Made by a program: the position numbers and the translations under genes. Under the pieces are notes generated by a model that worked only from the letters and a program-made list of their open reading frames with translations, was not told the DNA's origin and made no database searches. A DNA stretch of 64,000 nt from Rhodospirillaceae bacterium (GTDB taxonomy: Bacteria > Pseudomonadota > Alphaproteobacteria > Dongiales > Dongiaceae): positions 806,001 through 870,000 of the forward strand of contig JADJQM010000002.1 in NCBI GenBank assembly GCA_016712715.1, written 5' to 3'. Below are positions 9,204 to 17,657 of the stretch, piece by piece (position 1 is the first letter of the stretch; the number at the start of each line of letters is the position of its first letter).

Positions 9204-9906
9204 GGCCCATCCAGTTGTCGTAGAGCCCCTTCGCTGCGCGGTTGAAGTCCGGCATCAGCTTGGCCGCATCATCGCGCAGGCGCGGCAGGGCGCCTTTGCC
9301 CAGCGTGTCATCGAGCGCGCAGGCATAGGCCGGCACGTCGCCCCATTCGGGCACGGTGCGGCTGGTAAGCTCGACATGATATTGGAGGCCATAGGCATGC
9401 GGGCCGACGCGCATCGCCTGGATGGGGCAGAGCGGCGAAGAGGCGAGCAGCACCGCATCCCTGGGCAGGGATTTCACCTCGGCGCCGTGCCATTGCAGGG
9501 CCTTTTGCCGCGCCGGCAATCCCGCCATCAGCGGATCGGCCAATCCCGCCGGGGTGAGCTCGACATCAAGCAGGCCAACCTCGGGGGCTGACATCTTGCC
9601 GACCGCGACACCCAAGGCCGATCCCAGCAATTGATGGCCGAGGCACAGGCCCATATAGGGCATTCGCCGGTCGAGCACAGCTTCGCGGATGGCGGCCTTT
9701 TCCGGAATCAGCCAGGGATGCTGGTCTTCTTCCCACACATCCATCGGCCCGCCCATGACCCAGAGCGCGTCATAGCCGTCGAGCGCGGGGATGGCCTCGC
9801 CTTCATCGAGTTCAATGGCGTCGCAAGCGATGCCGTCCGCCTTGAAGAAATCGCGGAAGATGCCGGGATGCTCGCAGGCGATGTGCTGGAACACCAGGAA
9901 CCGCAT
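9172..9906 (-). CDS. Type 1 glutamine amidotransferase (GMP-synthase-like)
   Basis: A stand-alone class I amidotransferase domain of 244 residues. The nucleophile elbow GLCLGHQLLG (Cys about residue 88) and the histidine/glutamate pair in YGLQYHVE complete the Cys-His-Glu triad. The opening MRFLVFQHIACEHPG and WVMGGPMDVWEED are typical of the small GATase proteins often annotated as GMP synthase-related. There is no ATP pyrophosphatase domain, so it is not GuaA; substrates of this subfamily are mostly unknown. It follows the NDUFA9-like gene on the same strand with a 26-base gap, so co-transcription is possible though no functional link is evident. Confidence 0.9.
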   Translation of the reverse strand: MRFLVFQHIACEHPGIFRDFFKADGIACDAIELDEGEAIPALDGYDALWVMGGPMDVWEEDQHPWLIPEKAAIREAVLDRRMPYMGLCLGHQLLGSALGVAVGKMSAPEVGLLDVELTPAGLADPLMAGLPARQKALQWHGAEVKSLPRDAVLLASSPLCPIQAMRVGPHAYGLQYHVELTSRTVPEWGDVPAYACALDDTLGKGALPRLRDDAAKLMPDFNRAAKGLYDNWMGLIRDAKRAAQ

Positions 9907-9932
9907 GCGAGGCCTCCCTAGCGTGCCTTGGA

Positions 9933-10874
9933 TCAGGCCCGGTTGTAATAGCCGAGCGGACGATACTTATCGAGATAGGTCGGCAGCACCGCTTCGAGGG
10001 CTGTGGGTGTGAGGCCCAGCTCCTTGAAGCCCAACGCGCCGGCCGTAACGACATTGTCCTTCTTCAGCAGGCGGACCTGGTCGACGGTGAGGAGCGGCAT
10101 CGGCAGCAATTGCAGGAAGCTCGCCTTCAGCATGGCAAGCGGGAAAGGCAGCGGCACCAGCAGGCGGCAGCGGCCGATCTCCTTCAGCATCATGCCGAGG
10201 AGATCGCGGAAGGTATAGGCGCGGGCGCCGCCGAGTTCGTAGGTCTTGCCGCTGGTGCCGTCATCCTCAAGCACCCGTTCCACCGCGGCCGCCACGTCGG
10301 CGACATAGACCGGCTGGAACCTGGTGTGGCCACCGCCGATGAGCGGCAGGGCGGGGGACAGCATGGCCATGCGGGCGAAGCGGTTGAAGAAATCATCTTC
10401 CGGCCCGAACACGATCGAGGGGCGCAGGATGGTGGCGCCGGGGAAGGCGAGCTTCACCGCCTGCTCCCCTTCGGCCTTCGAGCGGGCATAAAGGGAATCA
10501 GAGGTGGCATCGGCGCCGATGGCCGAGATCTGGACGAAGCGTGTGGCACCCGCAGCCCTGGCGGCGGCGGCGACGCGGGCGGCACCCTTGGCCTGCACCG
10601 TGTCGAATTTCTGCCGGCCGGATTGATAGAGAATGCCCACCAGATTGACGACGGCATCGGCCCCGGCGACGGCGGCCGCCACGGAACGGTCGTCGCGGAT
10701 GTTGGCGGCGACCGGCGTTACCTGGCCGACATCGCCGGCCGTCTTGAGGAACAGCGCCTCGTCGGGCCTCCGTACCGCCACCCGCACCTGCCAGCCGGCG
10801 CGCGCCAGGCGCTGCACCACATAGCGTCCGATGAAGCCCGAACCGCCGAACACGGTCACCAAGCCGCGAGCCAT
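9933..10874 (-). CDS. Complex I NDUFA9-subunit-family NAD(P)-binding protein
   Basis: About 313 residues of the atypical short-chain dehydrogenase fold. The N-terminal Rossmann motif VFGGSGFIGRYVVQRLARAG binds NAD(P). VNLVGILYQSGRQKFDTV, SAIGADATSDSLYARSKAEG and ILRPSIVFGPEDDFFNRFA are hallmarks of the NDUFA9-like group, common in alphaproteobacteria and related to the mitochondrial complex I accessory subunit. The ATG at 10874 was chosen over an upstream GTG at 10892 because AAGGATGAG sits about six bases before it. Whether the bacterial protein associates with complex I or acts in quinone or lipid metabolism is not shown by the sequence. Confidence 0.9.
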   Translation of the reverse strand: MARGLVTVFGGSGFIGRYVVQRLARAGWQVRVAVRRPDEALFLKTAGDVGQVTPVAANIRDDRSVAAAVAGADAVVNLVGILYQSGRQKFDTVQAKGAARVAAAARAAGATRFVQISAIGADATSDSLYARSKAEGEQAVKLAFPGATILRPSIVFGPEDDFFNRFARMAMLSPALPLIGGGHTRFQPVYVADVAAAVERVLEDDGTSGKTYELGGARAYTFRDLLGMMLKEIGRCRLLVPLPFPLAMLKASFLQLLPMPLLTVDQVRLLKKDNVVTAGALGFKELGLTPTALEAVLPTYLDKYRPLGYYNRA

Positions 10875-11053
10875 GATCTCATCCTTATTCACGTCGTGAT
10901 CTGCCGGAAAGAAGCCTTAAAATACGGATATCGGGGCTGATTTGGCAATGTATTCACGCATCGCGCCTTGGATCGTAAATACTTGGAAAAAGTCCCAAAT
11001 CAGGGTTGACATTCAGTCGCGCCTGACGAGAATGCGCGGGCTTTCGGCCCCCT

Positions 11054-11138
11054 GCCCAGGTGGCGGAATTGGTAGACGCGCAGGTTTCAGGTATCTGTGG
11101 GGCAACCCGTGGAAGTTCGAGTCTTCTCCTGGGCACCA
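11054..11138 (+). tRNA. tRNA-Leu (anticodon CAG)
   Basis: An 85-base cloverleaf with acceptor arms GCCCAGG/CCTGGGC and a D arm with GGTAGACGC. The anticodon stem CAGGT/ATCTG carries loop TTCAGGT (anticodon CAG). A long class II variable arm with GGGG/CCC pairing and T arm GGAAG-TTCGAGT-CTTCT complete it. The discriminator A and CCA are genome-encoded. It reads CUG codons, which are abundant here. Confidence 0.97.
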
Positions 11139-11174
11139 TTCTCCAGCTTCATGTTGGGGGGCTTCTCTCCCATA

Positions 11175-11268
11175 GGGGCGAAGCCCCGTTGAAAACGGTG
11201 GGCGGGGTTTGCAGCCCCCTACCATCGGCGGGAGCAGCCGAAGCCTTGGCCCCGTAAGGGCCCAAGGA
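11175..11268 (+). other. Two hairpins between tRNA-Leu and rnd
   Basis: GGGGC-GAA-GCCCC (11175-11187) and an imperfect CCTTGGCCC/GGGCCCAAGG stem (about 11244-11268) lie in the gap after the tRNA. Neither is followed by a clear T-run, so they may be processing or weak termination structures rather than an intrinsic terminator. Confidence 0.3.
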
Positions 11269-11288
11269 TCATCAGGTTGGGAGGCGAT

Positions 11289-11912
11289 ATGAGCATCCAT
11301 CTCCATCAGGGCGATTTGCCGGAGGGCCTCGACTTCGGCGCCTCTGTCGCCATCGATACTGAAACCATGGGCCTCAATGCCCATCGCGACCGTCTTTGCC
11401 TGGTGCAATTGTCGTCGGGGAACGGCATCTGCCATCTGGTCCAGATCCCGCTCTGCCGCCCGGACAAGCCGCACCGCGCCCCGCGCCTCAAGGCGCTGCT
11501 GGAAGACCCGGCGGTCGTCAAACTGTTCCATTTCGCGCGCTTCGACCTTGGGGTGCTGTGGCACTATCTCGGCATCGACTGCCGCCCGGTCTATTGCACC
11601 AAGATCGCCGCCAAGATGACGCGGACCTTCACCGACCGGCATGGTCTGAAGGATCTGTGCAAGGAGTTGCTGGGCGTTGAAATCTCGAAACAGCAGCAGA
11701 GTTCCGATTGGGGCGCCCCGCAACTGACCGAGGAGCAGCTGAAATATGCCGCTTCCGACGTCCTCCATCTCCATCGCCTGAAGGAGAAGTTCGACGAGAT
11801 CCTGGTCCGCGAGGGCCGCACGGAGCTGGCGCGCGCCTGTTTCGACTTCCTGCCAGCCCGTGCGCGCGTCGATTTGCTGGGCTATGACGAGCCCGACATC
11901 TTCGCCCATTGA
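11289..11912 (+). CDS. rnd: Ribonuclease D (short, DEDD exonuclease domain only)
   Basis: A 207-residue 3'-5' exoribonuclease of the DEDD superfamily. The acidic motifs are visible as VAIDTETMGLN (motif I), FHFARFDLGVL (motif II) and the YAASDVLHLHRL motif III near the C-terminus. The HRDC domains of E. coli RNase D are absent, as is usual for the alphaproteobacterial form. The ATG at 11289 is chosen because GGAGG stands five bases upstream. The gene directly precedes the kdsD-lpt-rpoN cluster, a conserved placement in this class, but a separate promoter candidate follows it. Substrates are probably tRNA precursors or other structured RNAs, by family inference. Confidence 0.93.
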   Translation: MSIHLHQGDLPEGLDFGASVAIDTETMGLNAHRDRLCLVQLSSGNGICHLVQIPLCRPDKPHRAPRLKALLEDPAVVKLFHFARFDLGVLWHYLGIDCRPVYCTKIAAKMTRTFTDRHGLKDLCKELLGVEISKQQQSSDWGAPQLTEEQLKYAASDVLHLHRLKEKFDEILVREGRTELARACFDFLPARARVDLLGYDEPDIFAH

Positions 11913-11984
11913 GGGGCCGCGGGGCGCGCCGCGGCGATTTGCCGGTTTAACAGCTAAGCCATTGTCCCATATGGGGGCTTTTCC

Positions 11985-12013
11985 TTGACAGCGCGGTTGG
12001 CTGACCCTAGTTA
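11985..12013 (+). promoter_or_regulatory. Candidate sigma-70 promoter for the kdsD-lpt-rpoN operon
   Basis: TTGACA (11985-11990) and TAGTTA (12008-12013) are spaced by 17 bases. The -35 is a perfect consensus match; the -10 is weaker. This would start transcription around 12020, about 115 bases before kdsD. Confidence 0.5.
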
Positions 12014-12089
12014 GGGGGTGGGTGCGCGCTGCTGGTGGATTCGCCCCGGAAATGGCGGTAGTTTGATGCCAGCCAGCGATTTTACTGAA

Positions 12090-12126
12090 ATTTGACCCAC
12101 TGGATTTGACCTTCTGGGATTTGCCT
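12090..12126 (+). repeat. Short direct repeats upstream of kdsD
   Basis: ATTTGACCCACTGG (12090-12103) and ATTTGACCTTCTGGG (12104-12118) are followed by a partial copy ATTTGCCT (12119-12126). They lie in the presumed 5' untranslated region immediately before kdsD. The function is unknown; they might be protein-binding repeats or slippage products. Confidence 0.5.
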
Positions 12127-12137
12127 CGGTGCCGAGA

Positions 12138-13208
12138 ATGAGCCAAGCGAGCGCCACGAAGTCTGGGGATGCGTTGCGCGGGGCCAACCCGTCCGGCGGC
12201 GCCTCGGCACAGCCCGGCAGCGGCGCCCCTGCCGATCGGTCCGCCCGGGGTCTGAGGGCTGCCCTTTCCGTCCTCCATGAGGAAGCCGACGCGCTTTCGC
12301 AACTGCTTGCGACTTTCGAAGCAGCCGATGGACGCCTGCTGGTCGACCGCGCGCTCGATCTGCTGCACGGCGCCACTGGGCGGGTCATCGTCACCGGCAT
12401 GGGCAAGTCCGGTCACATCGCCCGCAAGATCGCCGCCACCATGGCCTCGACCGGCACGCCGGCCCAGTTCGTCCATCCGGCGGAAGCCAGCCATGGCGAT
12501 ATGGGCATGATCACCTCCGCCGATGCGGTGCTGGCGCTCTCGAATTCCGGTGAGACGGCGGAACTCAACGACCTCATCGCCTATTCGCGCCGTTGGCGTA
12601 TCCCGTTGATCGGCATTACCAGTCGCGGCAACAGCACGCTGGGCAACGCCGCGGATGTCACCCTGGCCCTGCCGCCGACGGGCGAAGCCGGGGCGCTCGG
12701 CCTTGCGCCAACCTCGTCCACGACGATGATGCTGGCCCTGGGCGACGCGCTGGCCCTGGGCCTTCTTGAGCGCAAGGGCTTCTCGGCCGAGGATTTTCAC
12801 CAATTGCATCCGGGCGGCAAACTGGGCCAGCGCCTGTTGCGGGTCGCCGACCTCATGCATCGCGGCCACGAAGTGCCGCTGATCGACAAGGCGGCGCTGA
12901 TGTCGCAGGCGCTCATCGAAATGTCGAGCAAGACCTTCGGCTGCGTGGGCGCGACGGACGCGCTGGGCCGGCTGGTCGGCATCGTTACCGATGGCGATTT
13001 GCGCCGGCATATGGGCGCCGACCTCGTGGCGCAGCAAGTGGGTGCCGTGATGACGCCCAAGCCCCTCACCATTGGCACCCAGGCGCTCGCGGCCGAAGCG
13101 GTGCGCATCATGAACGAGCGGCAGATCACGACCCTGTTCGTCATCGATGACGAGAAGCCGGTCGGCATCATCCGCCTGCATGATTGCCTGCGCGCCGGGG
13201 TGGCATAA
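12138..13208 (+). CDS. kdsD: KpsF/GutQ-type arabinose-5-phosphate isomerase
   Basis: About 356 residues. It converts ribulose 5-phosphate to arabinose 5-phosphate, the first step to Kdo for the lipopolysaccharide core. After a variable 40-residue leader, the SIS domain is seen (VIVTGMGKSGHIARKIAATM, ALSNSGETAELNDL, PTSSTTMMLALGDALA), with the active-site-region sequence FHQLHPGGKLGQRL. Two CBS repeats follow (VGIVTDGDLRRHM and RQITTLFVIDDEKPVGIIRLHD). A GTG at 12129 is an alternative start in the same frame. It is the first gene of the kdsD-lptC-lptA-lptB-rpoN-hpf-ptsN cluster, consistent with joint supply and export of LPS. Confidence 0.94.
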   Translation: MSQASATKSGDALRGANPSGGASAQPGSGAPADRSARGLRAALSVLHEEADALSQLLATFEAADGRLLVDRALDLLHGATGRVIVTGMGKSGHIARKIAATMASTGTPAQFVHPAEASHGDMGMITSADAVLALSNSGETAELNDLIAYSRRWRIPLIGITSRGNSTLGNAADVTLALPPTGEAGALGLAPTSSTTMMLALGDALALGLLERKGFSAEDFHQLHPGGKLGQRLLRVADLMHRGHEVPLIDKAALMSQALIEMSSKTFGCVGATDALGRLVGIVTDGDLRRHMGADLVAQQVGAVMTPKPLTIGTQALAAEAVRIMNERQITTLFVIDDEKPVGIIRLHDCLRAGVA

Positions 13209-13214
13209 GCAATC

Positions 13215-13895
13215 ATGGCGATGCGCGATTTCATGGACAAGCTGCGGGCGCCCAAGGATCTGGCGGGACCGGCCATATCCGGCCCGCGGGCGATCTTCAA
13301 TCGCAAGCGCGACCGCCTGCTGTGGCTGAAGATCAGCTTGCCGATCCTTGCCATCGGCATCATCGGCTATCTCACCTACAGCTCCTATGACAGGCAGTCC
13401 GACACGGTCGTGACCATTCCGGTGGACACGGACATGCCCAAGCTCGATGCCGGCATGAAGGTGAGCGGCATCGCCTTCGAAGGCATGAGCAAGTCAGATC
13501 GACCCTTCACCGTGACGGCGCTGTCGGCAGCCGAGACGACGGGCAACAAGGATCTCATCGACCTTGAAGAGCCGCAGGCCGAAATCGAACTGTCCGAGAT
13601 CACCTGGATCGCGATCACGGCGGAACATGGTCGCTATGACCGGAAGCTCGACCGCGTCGACCTCACCGGCGCGGTGACGGTCTATCACGATAACGGCCTG
13701 ACCTTCACGACCGAGCAGGCCGCGATGGATCTGCAGGCCAACACCGCCTCGGGCACGGCGCCGGTCACCGGCAGCGACGACCGGCGCGAATTGTCGGCGG
13801 AAGGTTTCGAAATGCTCGATGATGGTGCGACCGTTCTTTTCAAAGGCCGGGCGCATCTCAAGATCCTGCCCAAGCAAAAGGGGACCGGTGGATGA
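13215..13895 (+). CDS. lptC: LPS export periplasmic-bridge protein LptC
   Basis: 226 residues with one N-terminal transmembrane helix (LLWLKISLPILAIGIIGYLT, about residues 35-54) and a periplasmic beta-jellyroll. The pattern of ITAEHGRYDRKLDRVDLTGAV and TFTTEQAAMDL is the repeated OstA/LptC strand motif. It links the LptBFG transporter in the inner membrane to LptA in the periplasm. It starts six bases after kdsD and its end overlaps lptA by four bases (ATGA), indicating translational coupling. LptF and LptG are not in the window. Confidence 0.93.
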   Translation: MAMRDFMDKLRAPKDLAGPAISGPRAIFNRKRDRLLWLKISLPILAIGIIGYLTYSSYDRQSDTVVTIPVDTDMPKLDAGMKVSGIAFEGMSKSDRPFTVTALSAAETTGNKDLIDLEEPQAEIELSEITWIAITAEHGRYDRKLDRVDLTGAVTVYHDNGLTFTTEQAAMDLQANTASGTAPVTGSDDRRELSAEGFEMLDDGATVLFKGRAHLKILPKQKGTGG

Positions 13896-14800
13896 GGGGG
13901 CTTGCAATCGCTGTGGCGGAGACCGCCTGGCGCAGGAAGAACTGGCTTTGGGCTGGCGCCATCGCGCTGCCGCTCCTGCTGGCGGCATGGCCTGGCGTGG
14001 CGCAAGAGGCGACGCCCGATGCGGTCGCGGTTGATGCGGGTGCCAGCGGCGGCTCCGGCATGGATTTTGGTGACGAGACCCAACCCTTTGAACTTGGCGC
14101 CGATCAGGGCATCGAATGGCGCAGCAAGGAAAAGACCTATACGGCGCGCGGCAATGCGGTCGCCAAGCAGGGCGATTCATCGATCGCCGCCGACACGCTG
14201 GTATTCTACACCAGCGGCGATGAGGGCTCCTTCGACCGCATCGTCGCCACCGGCAACGTCAAGGTGATCTCCGGCAGTTCCGTGGGCTATGGCGACCAGG
14301 GCGAGTACAACGCCACCGAAAAGCTGCTGCTCCTGACCGGCAGCAATCTCAGGATCGTCAGCGACAGCGATACCGTGACAGCGCGCGACCGCATCGAATA
14401 CTGGACCGGGCGCAATGCCATCACGGCGCGCGGCAATGCCGTGGTGGTACGCGAGGACACGCGGATCAACGGCGATGTGGCGACGCTTTATTTCGCCGAC
14501 GATGCGGAAGGCAAGAGCAAGCTCAGCCAGATCGAAGCCGACGGCAAGGTCAAGGTCATCAACGGCACCCAGACCATCTATTCCAAGCATTTTGCCTTCA
14601 ACCCGGAGACTGACATCGCGCTCATGACCGGCGACGTGCGCATCATCGACGGCGGCAATGAATATTCCGGCCAGCGCGCCGAGATCGACAACAAGCGCAA
14701 GATCAGCCGCATCCTGGGCGGTGGGTCCTCGAACCGGGTGCACACGCTCATCAAGCCGAAATCGAGCAGCGGCAACCCGTCGGGTAATGCGACACAATGA
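13892..14800 (+). CDS. lptA: LPS transport periplasmic protein LptA (OstA-like)
   Basis: 302 residues. A signal peptide with hydrophobic core WLWAGAIALPLLLAAWPG ends near GVAQEA. The mature part has the OstA-like repeats typical of the Lpt bridge (YTARGNAVAKQGDSSIAADT, ITARGNAVVVREDTRINGDV, MTGDVRIIDGGNEYSGQRAE). It forms the periplasmic bridge carrying lipopolysaccharide to LptD. It is longer than E. coli LptA (185 residues), with an extended repeat region and a polar C-terminal tail, as in other alphaproteobacteria. It overlaps lptC and lptB by four bases on each side. Confidence 0.93.
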   Translation: MRGLAIAVAETAWRRKNWLWAGAIALPLLLAAWPGVAQEATPDAVAVDAGASGGSGMDFGDETQPFELGADQGIEWRSKEKTYTARGNAVAKQGDSSIAADTLVFYTSGDEGSFDRIVATGNVKVISGSSVGYGDQGEYNATEKLLLLTGSNLRIVSDSDTVTARDRIEYWTGRNAITARGNAVVVREDTRINGDVATLYFADDAEGKSKLSQIEADGKVKVINGTQTIYSKHFAFNPETDIALMTGDVRIIDGGNEYSGQRAEIDNKRKISRILGGGSSNRVHTLIKPKSSSGNPSGNATQ

Positions 14801-15675
14801 TTGACGGTGCCGATAACGCCCAGCAGGCGGACGAACAGCCGGCCGCTGCCGATCAGCCATCAGCGGCCGATAGGGAAACGCGCGAGAAAGAGGGTCGGGT
14901 GAACGGTCAGGCCTCGTTCATGGTCAATGGCGTCGCGGTCGATCCCGCCGGGGTCGAGGGCCTGTGCGCCTATCATCTCGGCAAACAGTACAAGAAGAAG
15001 CCTGTGTTGCGCGATGTTTCCATCGGCGTCCAGCGCGGCGAGGCGGTCGGCCTGCTGGGCCCCAACGGTGCCGGCAAGACCACCTGTTTCTACATCATCA
15101 CCGGCCTCATCAAGGCGGATGCCGGGGCCATCTATCTCGATGGCAGCGAGGTGACCGATCAGCCGATGTTCGAGCGCGCCCGCGGCGGTATCGGCTATCT
15201 GCCCCAGGAAGCGTCGATCTTTCGCGGCATGTCGGTCGAAGACAATATCATGGCCGTGCTTGAGGTGGTCGACAACGATGCGGCCTCAAGGACGACCCGG
15301 CTCGATGCGTTGCTGGGCGATTTTTCGATCGCCCATCTTCGCAAGGTGCCGGCGATGGCGCTGTCCGGCGGCGAGCGCCGCCGGGTGGAAATCGCCCGGG
15401 CGCTCGCGACCAGGCCCAGCTACATCCTGCTCGATGAGCCGCTGGCCGGCATCGATCCCATCGCCGTCAACGATATCCGTGACATCATTTCGCATTTGAA
15501 GGATCGCGGCATCGGCGTGCTGATTACCGATCACAATGTCCGCGACACGCTGGAGATCGTCGACCGGGCCTATATCCTCCACGAAGGCGAGGTCCTGCGC
15601 GAAGGCAGCCCGGCCGACATCGTGTCGGACCCGAATGTCCGCCGCGTTTACCTTGGAGAAAGATTCTCCCTGTAG
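14797..15675 (+). CDS. lptB: LPS export ABC transporter ATP-binding protein LptB
   Basis: The 292-residue ATPase powers lipopolysaccharide extraction by LptFG. Walker A GLLGPNGAGKTT, Q-loop GYLPQEASIFRGMSVEDNIM, signature LSGGERRRVEIARAL, Walker B YILLDEPLAGIDP and the switch histidine in ITDHNVRDTL are all intact. The PQEASIFRGMSV stretch is characteristic of LptB. About 55 residues of Ala/Glu/Asp-rich sequence precede the ABC domain if the ATG overlapping lptA is used. A GTG at 14899 would remove part of it, but the overlap favours the longer form. The next gene is rpoN, the standard alphaproteobacterial order. Confidence 0.95.
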   Translation: MIDGADNAQQADEQPAAADQPSAADRETREKEGRVNGQASFMVNGVAVDPAGVEGLCAYHLGKQYKKKPVLRDVSIGVQRGEAVGLLGPNGAGKTTCFYIITGLIKADAGAIYLDGSEVTDQPMFERARGGIGYLPQEASIFRGMSVEDNIMAVLEVVDNDAASRTTRLDALLGDFSIAHLRKVPAMALSGGERRRVEIARALATRPSYILLDEPLAGIDPIAVNDIRDIISHLKDRGIGVLITDHNVRDTLEIVDRAYILHEGEVLREGSPADIVSDPNVRRVYLGERFSL

Positions 15676-15688
15676 TACGCTTGTTGTC

Positions 15689-17281
15689 ATGGCGATAACG
15701 CAGCGCATGGATTTGCGCCAGGCCCAGAGCCTGGTGATGACGCCGCAGCTTCAGCAGGCGATCAAGCTCCTTGAGCTTTCCAACCAGGAGCTCGCGGCCT
15801 ATGTCGAGCAGGAGCTCGAGCAGAACCCGCTGCTGGAACGCGGCGAGGACGAACGCGCCATCGCGGGCGACGCCGGCGAGGAAGGCGGGCGTCTCGCCAG
15901 CCTTGAAGCGATGACCAGCGATCCCATCGAGGCACCCGGCCCTGACCGCGTCATGGACAGCAGCGAATATGTCCAGACCGAGACCCTGGGCGATGACCGG
16001 CGCTCGCCGCTCGATACCGACTATGACAATCTCTACAACACCGCCGAGGACACGCGCGCCGAGCGCGCCGTGGGCGAGGGTGCCGTCAGCCAGGAATCAG
16101 GCTTTGCCGACAACTGGTCCGGCACCGGCTCCGGCGGCGGCCGCAGCGATTTCTCCGATTCGGAATTCGGCCTGGAGCAGACGCTGAGCAAGCCGGAGAC
16201 GCTGCGCGAACATCTCGAACGCCAGCTCTATCTCGACATCCAGGATCCGACAGAGCGGATGATCGGCCTGCAGCTGATCGATCTCGTCGACGAGGCGGGC
16301 TATGTCACCGGCGATCTCGCCCAGTTGGCCGAGCGGCTCGGCTGCACCCTGGCGCAGGTCGAAGCGGTGCTGGCGCGCGTGCAGCAATTCGACCCTTGCG
16401 GCGTATTCGCGCGCAATCTTGCCGAATGCCTGGCGCTGCAGCTGAAGGAGCGGAACCGTCTCGATCCGGCGATGCAGGCGTTGCTCGACAATCTTGAGCT
16501 ACTGGCCAAGCATGATCGGCATCAGTTGATGAAGCTGTGCGGCATCGATGCCGAGGATCTCGCCGACATGGTGGCTGAGATCCGCGCCTTGAACCCGAAG
16601 CCCGGCGCCAGTTTCGAGCAGGCCGATGTGCAGGCCGTGGTGCCGGACATCATGGTCTGGCGGCGCCAGGATGGCTCCTGGTCGATCGAACTCAACAGCG
16701 AACAATTGCCGCGCCTGCTGGTCAACCAGCAATACCATGCGCGCATTCTGCCAAAGACGCACAACAAGGCTGAGAAGGATTATCTCAACGAACGGCTCGC
16801 CACCGCGAACTGGCTGGTGAAGACGTTGCACCAGCGCGCCACCACGATCCTCAAGGTCGCCACTGAAATCGTGCGGCAGCAGGAAGAGTTTTTTCTGCAC
16901 GGCGTGCAGCATCTCAAACCGCTGATCCGGCGCGATATCGCGGACGCCATCGGCATGCATGAGAGTACGGTGAGCCGTGTTACCACCAACAAATTCATGG
17001 CGACACAGCGCGGTGTGTTCGAGCTCCGGTACTTCTTCACCGCCGCCATACAGGGGTCCGACGGGCAGGCGGCGCATTCGGCCGAAGCGGTGCGCCAGCG
17101 CATCAAGGAACTGATCGACGCGGAAGGTGCAGCCGATATCCTGTCCGATGACAGGCTTGTCACCATTCTGCAGGGACAAGGTGTCGATATAGCCCGTCGT
17201 ACAGTCGCCAAGTATCGAGAATCATTGAAAATATCATCATCTGTGCAGCGCCGTCGCGAGAAAGCCTTGCGTTCCGCCTGA
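15689..17281 (+). CDS. rpoN: RNA polymerase sigma-54 factor
   Basis: About 530 residues. Region I is the Gln/Leu-rich activator-interaction segment (LRQAQSLVMTPQLQQAIKLL). It is followed by an acidic linker, the core-binding domain, the helix-turn-helix (ADAIGMHESTVSRVTTNKF) and the RpoN box ARRTVAKYRE near the C-terminus that contacts the -24 element. All parts are intact. The ATG at 15689 gives the standard MAITQRMDLRQ opening; the open frame extends further upstream inside lptB but is not family-like there. The protein directs transcription of nitrogen, motility and other genes with enhancer-binding activators. It sits upstream of hpf and ptsN as in most proteobacteria. Confidence 0.97.
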   Translation: MAITQRMDLRQAQSLVMTPQLQQAIKLLELSNQELAAYVEQELEQNPLLERGEDERAIAGDAGEEGGRLASLEAMTSDPIEAPGPDRVMDSSEYVQTETLGDDRRSPLDTDYDNLYNTAEDTRAERAVGEGAVSQESGFADNWSGTGSGGGRSDFSDSEFGLEQTLSKPETLREHLERQLYLDIQDPTERMIGLQLIDLVDEAGYVTGDLAQLAERLGCTLAQVEAVLARVQQFDPCGVFARNLAECLALQLKERNRLDPAMQALLDNLELLAKHDRHQLMKLCGIDAEDLADMVAEIRALNPKPGASFEQADVQAVVPDIMVWRRQDGSWSIELNSEQLPRLLVNQQYHARILPKTHNKAEKDYLNERLATANWLVKTLHQRATTILKVATEIVRQQEEFFLHGVQHLKPLIRRDIADAIGMHESTVSRVTTNKFMATQRGVFELRYFFTAAIQGSDGQAAHSAEAVRQRIKELIDAEGAADILSDDRLVTILQGQGVDIARRTVAKYRESLKISSSVQRRREKALRSA

Positions 17282-17423
17282 GAGGGGCCACATCATCTTA
17301 AGTGGGGATTTTGGACGGCGTGCCCGTCGCAGCGATTCCTTAACGCCCAGCAGTGTATAGGAGGTGTTAACGCCAGAAGGATAAGGCTCTGACTGCCGAT
17401 CCTTGACCCCCGCCGTTGGGGCG

Positions 17424-17451
17424 TTGACATCGCCAAGAAGGTCGCTATGGT
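17424..17451 (+). promoter_or_regulatory. Candidate promoter for hpf-ptsN
   Basis: TTGACA (17424-17429) and TATGGT (17446-17451) are spaced 16 bases apart in the 376-base gap between rpoN and hpf. It would produce a long leader of about 200 bases containing the hairpin at 17460-17491. The rest of the gap holds no gene. Confidence 0.45.
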
Positions 17452-17459
17452 CCCTGCCG

Positions 17460-17491
17460 CGCCGCCGGATCCTCCATGGAGACCGGCGGCG
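17460..17491 (+). other. Strong hairpin at the start of the hpf leader
   Basis: The arms CGCCGCCGG (17460-17468) and CCGGCGGCG (17483-17491) are perfectly complementary over nine bases. The loop itself contains the palindrome CTCCATGGAG. It lies just downstream of the predicted -10 element, so it would form the 5' end of the transcript. It could stabilise the mRNA; it is not followed by a T-run. Confidence 0.5.
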
Positions 17492-17657
17492 TGACGCTTC
17501 TGAGGGAAGTTCCTCGGTCCCGGGGTCCAGGATTTCCGTTGGTTGGCATTGCGCGCGCGTCTTGTTACGCGGGCGCTGAAATGACCGGCTGAAGTGTCGA
17601 TGGGTTCGACGGCGAGATAAATCCCGATCGTCGCACCACGTTTGCAGGAACACGCTC

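Noticed and set aside
11013..13181. A minus-strand open frame of about 720 codons across tRNA-Leu, rnd and kdsD.
   Set aside because: It spans a tRNA and two recognisable genes on the other strand and has no recognisable protein content.
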